From Actinomycetes bacterium (GTDB lineage: Bacteria > Actinomycetota > Actinomycetes > JAHEKZ01), in assembly GCA_027118455.1 (NCBI GenBank), contig JAJAYZ010000068.1, positions 1 to 52,287 on the forward strand: DNA of 52,287 bases, read 5' to 3'. The position numbers were made by a program, and so were the translations under genes. Numbering within the stretch: the stretch's first letter is position 1; each line of letters opens with the position of its first letter. The notes under the pieces are model-generated. The model did no database searches and was not told the DNA's origin. It saw nothing but the letters and a program-made list of their open reading frames with translations. Below are positions 49,343-52,287 of the stretch, one piece after another.

Positions 49343-50653
49343 CTAGGTCGCGTCGGCGAACCCCGGAAGCAGCCGCTCGCACTCAGCGCGGAACGGCGCG
49401 GTACTTCCGAGCTGGCACAGCACCCCCATCACTCCCAGCGTCACACGGTGGATGAGCAGGTAGGACGGGGGCAGGTTGAGCTTCATTCCCGTTGTTACTT
49501 TGCGCAGATCGGCCAAGCGCAACGCCTCGCTGCGGAGCCACGCGCGTTCGAAGGAGAACTCTTCATGGCGCAGAGGTTCGAGCAGCGGAACCAGATAGCT
49601 CAGTAGCTCGTCGGCGTCGATGGTGACCGAGTCGCGCACGAAGCCTTCGTGACGGAGCCCGCTGAGGACACCTTCGGCATCTCCGTCAATCGCGCGCCGT
49701 GCCAGCACACCGATGGGTCTCGGAAGGCCACGGGGAAGTCGGTCCACTGCGCCGAAGTCGAGGATGGCCAGTCGACCGTCGTCGAGCAGCCGAAAGTTCC
49801 CAGGGTGTGGGTCTGCATGAAGCAGGTGGGCGCGTTCTGGCCCGCTGAAGAGCAGTCGGGCGAGTAGCAGTCCGGCGCGGTCGCGTTCTGGCTGCGCGCC
49901 GGACTCGATGATCTGGCGAACGGGAGTGCCGTCGATCCAGTCGGTCACCAGTACCTCGTCAGAAGCGAACACAACCTCGGGAACCATGAAGTCATCGTCT
50001 TCGATGAAGGCTTTGCCGAAGGCTCGCTGAGAGCGAGCCTCACGTCGGTAGTCGAGCTCTTCGTGCATCCTCCGCTGCAGCTCGTCGACGAGTGGTGCCA
50101 TGTCCACGCCAGGTGACAGCGGCCCCATCATCCGCATCATCCGACCGATCTGCGCGAGGTCCGACCGAAGCGCCTGGCCGGCACCGGGGTATTGAATCTT
50201 GACAGCCACCGGGCGCCCATCGCGCCAAACGGCGCGGTGCACCTGCCCGATCGACGCTGCAGCTGCGTGGGTGTCGTCGAACTCCAGGAACCGGGCGCGC
50301 CAGCGCGGGCCGATCTGATCGGCCAAGACTGTGTGAACGCGGTCAGCTGGAAGTGCCGGTGCGGCGTCCTGCAGCTTGGCCAAGGAAGCCCGGTAGGGGG
50401 CAGCCAGCTCTTCAGGGATCGCTGCCTCGAACACGGACATGGCCTGGCCCACCTTCATCGCACCGCCCTTCAGCTCGCCCAGGACGCGGAACATGTGCTC
50501 AGCGGTGCGTAACTGAACCTCGGCGGCGACTGCTTCGGCTGACCTGCCCCCGACGCGCTTACCCAGCCCGAGGGCGGTTCTTCCGGCGAACCCCAAAGGG
50601 AGCGCGGCAAGCTTGGCACTACGGGTCACTGCGCGGCGGGGAAGGTCGGTCAC
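49343..50653 (-). CDS. ABC1/UbiB-type atypical kinase (Rv3197 family)
   Basis: A 436-residue ABC1 (ADCK/UbiB) kinase-like protein. It has KGGAMKVGQAMS (KxGQ motif), AAASIGQVHRAVW (Ala-rich loop), VAVKIQYPG (Lys), HADPHPGNF (catalytic loop) and ILDFGAVD (DFG). The last 60 residues are helical. The family has ATPase activity and acts on lipids or quinone-linked processes; the target here is unknown. Rv3197 is a WhiB7-linked gene in mycobacteria. GTG 50653 overlaps the end of the ThiF-like gene by 4 bases, so the two are co-translated. Confidence 0.88.
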   Translation of the reverse strand: MTDLPRRAVTRSAKLAALPLGFAGRTALGLGKRVGGRSAEAVAAEVQLRTAEHMFRVLGELKGGAMKVGQAMSVFEAAIPEELAAPYRASLAKLQDAAPALPADRVHTVLADQIGPRWRARFLEFDDTHAAAASIGQVHRAVWRDGRPVAVKIQYPGAGQALRSDLAQIGRMMRMMGPLSPGVDMAPLVDELQRRMHEELDYRREARSQRAFGKAFIEDDDFMVPEVVFASDEVLVTDWIDGTPVRQIIESGAQPERDRAGLLLARLLFSGPERAHLLHADPHPGNFRLLDDGRLAILDFGAVDRLPRGLPRPIGVLARRAIDGDAEGVLSGLRHEGFVRDSVTIDADELLSYLVPLLEPLRHEEFSFERAWLRSEALRLADLRKVTTGMKLNLPPSYLLIHRVTLGVMGVLCQLGSTAPFRAECERLLPGFADAT

Positions 50654-51702
50654 CTGGCCATTGTCAGGGATGGGCCGGACTCCGGCCACGCGCAGCCGCA
50701 CTCTGGGTGTTGGACGAGGTGGCGAAGGGTGGTGGAGGCGTGCGGAGCGGCCACCTCGACGAAGCCACCGACCGATGGCGGTTGACCTCCGGTGAGCCAG
50801 TCCAGCACGTGCGCCGCCGCTATTTGGGCGGTGATCGCGATGAGCACTCCGTCGGCGCTTGGCGTGGAGTCAGTGACCTGTTGCCGCCAGATTGCGGGCC
50901 AGTCGCGATCGACGTCGCGCCGCGCGAGCTCGAGACAGAACTGGCAAGGAGACTGGCCCGGTTGGACAAGGGGCCCGACCCGCCCCAGCAACTCATGGCA
51001 GGACACGACCAGGTGGGGGGTTCCGGCGGCAGCCAATGCCCGGCATCGGGGGTGAGTCTCGACCGCATCGGTGACGACAACCAGATGCCGGACGATGCTG
51101 CTGGACCTGGACCTGCTGCCCGACTCCTGGTGAGCCAATACAAGATCAGCGCGACGCTCGCCAACGTCTGTTGGGGCAAAGCCACCGAGGGACACGTCAG
51201 CTGGCGTGACCGGACGCGGATCGTCGAGCTCGACGCGCGCAACGCCAGCCGCAGCGAGCGAGTGTGCGAGGGTGGCACCGAGCCGGCTGACACCAGCGAC
51301 TGTGATGTGACACCGACTCAGGGCCTCCCAGCGAGCAGCGGGCTCTCGGCGCCAACGCTCCAGGGCACTGGTCGCTCTGATGTCGGGCTCAAGGCGTTCC
51401 CGAAGATCGCTGGTGAGCGGCAGCCGCCCTGGCCACTGACCTCCGTCGACAACGACGCCGAGGTCGGCCAGGCGCCTCAACACGGCGGCTGTGCCAGCGA
51501 CAGCGGCCCCGTCGGCCCCGTCGGCGACGAGCTGGGCGACGATCTCCTGTTCGGTGCGGATGCCGTTCAGCGTTGCCAGAAGTTGACGGCCGATTGGCGG
51601 GAGGCCGCTGATGATGAGTGGGTGCGGCACGTCGATTCCGAACTGAACGGTGTCCGGGGACCGCCAGGCCAAGCGGAGCCCTGGACAGAGCATGGGTCGC
51701 AC
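50650..51702 (-). CDS. ThiF/E1-like protein (TOMM cyclodehydratase-like), degenerate nucleotide loop
   Basis: A 350-residue protein. The N-terminal 110 residues (MRPMLCPGLRLAWRSPDTVQFG, LLATLNGIRTEQEIVAQL) resemble the leader-binding-like domain of Ocin-ThiF proteins. The C-terminal part is ThiF-like, but the GxGxxG loop is changed (ITVAGVSRLGATLA), so adenylation is doubtful. A zinc site is likely: PCQFC and CGC near the end. GGGAG lies 6 bases before GTG 51702. It is coupled to the ABC1 kinase by GTGA; no precursor peptide gene or cyclodehydratase partner is nearby. Function unknown. Confidence 0.75.
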   Translation of the reverse strand: MRPMLCPGLRLAWRSPDTVQFGIDVPHPLIISGLPPIGRQLLATLNGIRTEQEIVAQLVADGADGAAVAGTAAVLRRLADLGVVVDGGQWPGRLPLTSDLRERLEPDIRATSALERWRREPAARWEALSRCHITVAGVSRLGATLAHSLAAAGVARVELDDPRPVTPADVSLGGFAPTDVGERRADLVLAHQESGSRSRSSSIVRHLVVVTDAVETHPRCRALAAAGTPHLVVSCHELLGRVGPLVQPGQSPCQFCLELARRDVDRDWPAIWRQQVTDSTPSADGVLIAITAQIAAAHVLDWLTGGQPPSVGGFVEVAAPHASTTLRHLVQHPECGCAWPESGPSLTMAR

Positions 51703-51800
51703 GCGGGTCTCCCAACAGCTGAGGTTGGCAAAGCCGCAGGTTGGCACGACTGCGCCGGGCGCGGGCTTGATTCACAGGGGCGGGCAGGATCCGCATGCAC

Positions 51801-51832
51801 AAAGCGTCCTCCGGCTGACCGGAGGACGCTTT
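51801..51832. terminator. Strong bidirectional terminator
   Basis: AAAGCGTCCTCCG (51801-51813) and CGGAGGACGCTTT (51820-51832) form a perfect 13-bp stem with a 6-base loop. It follows the end of the minus-strand DUF5679 gene and precedes the ThiF-like gene, so it should separate these two transcription units. Confidence 0.88.
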
Positions 51833-51865
51833 GTCGCAGAGTCGGGGAAGGACAGGCCTAAGGAG

Positions 51866-52021
51866 TCAGGCCTTGCCGAGAATGCGGTTCAGCTTGGTGC
51901 CACAGACCGGGCAGATGCCCTTGGCCATCCGCCGGCCGTTGGTCTCATGCACCTCGCCGGTGAAATCGCGCTTTTCCTTGCACTTCACGCAGTAGGCGTC
52001 GCCGGTGTAGCTCTCGGCCAT
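51866..52021 (-). CDS. DUF5679 small zinc-binding protein
   Basis: A 51-residue protein, MAESYTGDAYCVKCKEKRDF..., with two CxxC pairs (CVKC and CPVC) that should bind one zinc. This is the DUF5679 family, short and widespread in actinobacteria, of unknown function. AGGAGG lies 8 bases before the ATG on the minus strand. It is a single-gene unit ended by the terminator at 51801-51832. Confidence 0.93.
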   Translation of the reverse strand: MAESYTGDAYCVKCKEKRDFTGEVHETNGRRMAKGICPVCGTKLNRILGKA

Positions 52022-52066
52022 CGTGGAGTCCTCCTGCTCATCATCGGAACGGCTGGTCCGCTCCGG

Positions 52067-52085
52067 GGCCACGGAGGCCGTGGCC
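52067..52085. repeat. Hairpin upstream of the DUF5679 gene
   Basis: GGCCACGG-agg-CCGTGGCC, a perfect 8-bp stem, 46-64 bases upstream of the minus-strand start. It could be a terminator of an unseen upstream gene or an operator. No U-tract is present. Confidence 0.4.
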
Positions 52086-52142
52086 GATGGGTCGCACTCT
52101 ACGTCAGGAGGGGGTCAGGAGGCGGGAGCGGCGCGACGTGGC

Positions 52143-52162
52143 TTACCCACAGGTTGTCCACA
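52143..52162 (+). promoter_or_regulatory. Two DnaA-box-like sequences
   Basis: TTACCCACA (52143-52151) and TTGTCCACA (52154-52162) lie in the same orientation 11 bases apart. TTGTCCACA is the preferred actinobacterial DnaA box. Only two are seen before the poor sequence at the end, so this may be a DnaA-controlled promoter rather than an origin. Confidence 0.45.
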
Positions 52163-52209
52163 GGCTCAACTGTCCAGCGGAGAACACGAAGCCCCCGGGT
52201 CGCGGTGTT

Positions 52210-52287
52210 GGGGGGGGGGGGGGGGCCCGCGGCGGCCCCCCCCCCCCGCGAAGCCGGGGGGGGGGGGCGGGGCGCCGAGCCCCCCCC
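52210..52287. other. Homopolymer-rich contig end, probably unreliable
   Basis: A run of 16 G (52210-52225), a run of 12 C (52236-52247) and a run of 12 G (52256-52267) with little else between. This is unlike the rest of the window and looks like an assembly or sequencing artefact. No gene is seen in 52022-52287 apart from the sites listed. Confidence 0.7.

Noticed and set aside
50353-51861. Long plus-strand open frame (502 codons) opposite the ABC1 and ThiF-like genes
   Set aside because: No motif and an amino-acid content typical of antisense frames; the minus-strand genes have clear family motifs and coupled starts.
52210-52287. G-runs as G-quadruplexes or a telomere-like end
   Set aside because: Alternating perfect G and C homopolymers at the very end fit a sequencing or assembly artefact better than biology.

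Overview
The window is a contiguous piece of a high-GC actinobacterial (Actinomycetota) chromosome. This rests on a WhiB7-type regulator with an AT-hook, an AdnA/AdnB helicase-nuclease pair, a MoeZ-type E1-rhodanese fusion, DUF3117, DUF3107 and DUF5679 small proteins, frequent GTG starts with 1-4 bp gene overlaps, and TTGTCCACA-type DnaA boxes. From memory, the gene order matches two blocks of the Mycobacterium tuberculosis chromosome (about Rv1207-Rv1232c and Rv3196-Rv3213c). The genus cannot be named from the sequence. No tRNA, rRNA, CRISPR array, transposase or prophage was seen. The last ~75 bases are long G/C homopolymers and are probably unreliable.

Layout. 1-11.2 kb: end of a membrane protein, FolP2-type pterin protein, DivIVA-like and SRPBCC proteins, a 55-aa DUF3117 gene, an O-methyltransferase, HtrA protease, TatB, Mrp/ApbC, an orphan PilB/GspE ATPase, a TPP riboswitch driving an NCS1 permease (CytX-like), DUF1003 and MgtE-N/CBS proteins. 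11.3-20.1 kb: PhzF-like protein, a CitE-like lyase with an SDR, a secreted Ig-like protein with an in-frame stop near its end, LysA, and an acyl-CoA dehydrogenase/YflT/MaoC operon (branched-acid or itaconate-type CoA catabolism). 20.2-24.3 kb: a tightly coupled one-carbon operon (corrinoid protein, MetF-like reductase, [2Fe-2S]/ASKHA corrinoid activator, DUF1638) without its substrate methyltransferase. 24.3-35.8 kb: hydrolases, orphan ParA with a zinc-ribbon partner, RhlE helicase, ferritin-like protein, DUF3107, TetR, a phosphotransferase, a GNAT pseudogene, AhpC-type peroxiredoxin, MoeZ and a VOC protein. 35.8-49.3 kb: a flippase-like protein with a degenerate kinase domain, an alkyltransferase-like protein, then a DNA-repair/redox island (AdnA, AdnB, NudC, glutaredoxin, UvrD2) leading into whiB7 with its attenuator leader. 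49.3-52.3 kb: ABC1-type kinase, ThiF-like protein, DUF5679 and the contig end.

The most informative parts are two. The whiB7 leader has a promoter with an AT-rich element, a 43-codon leader ORF, and mutually exclusive antiterminator and terminator arms, all readable directly. The corrinoid operon's first gene looks mosaic: its codon usage changes abruptly at the same point where about 12 conserved residues are missing, and it sits behind a leader rich in inverted repeats. Several genes show apparent lesions (GNAT pseudogene, in-frame stop in the secreted protein, ATC start of the O-methyltransferase, frame problem at the RhlE start). These may be real decay or residual assembly error; reads are needed to tell which.
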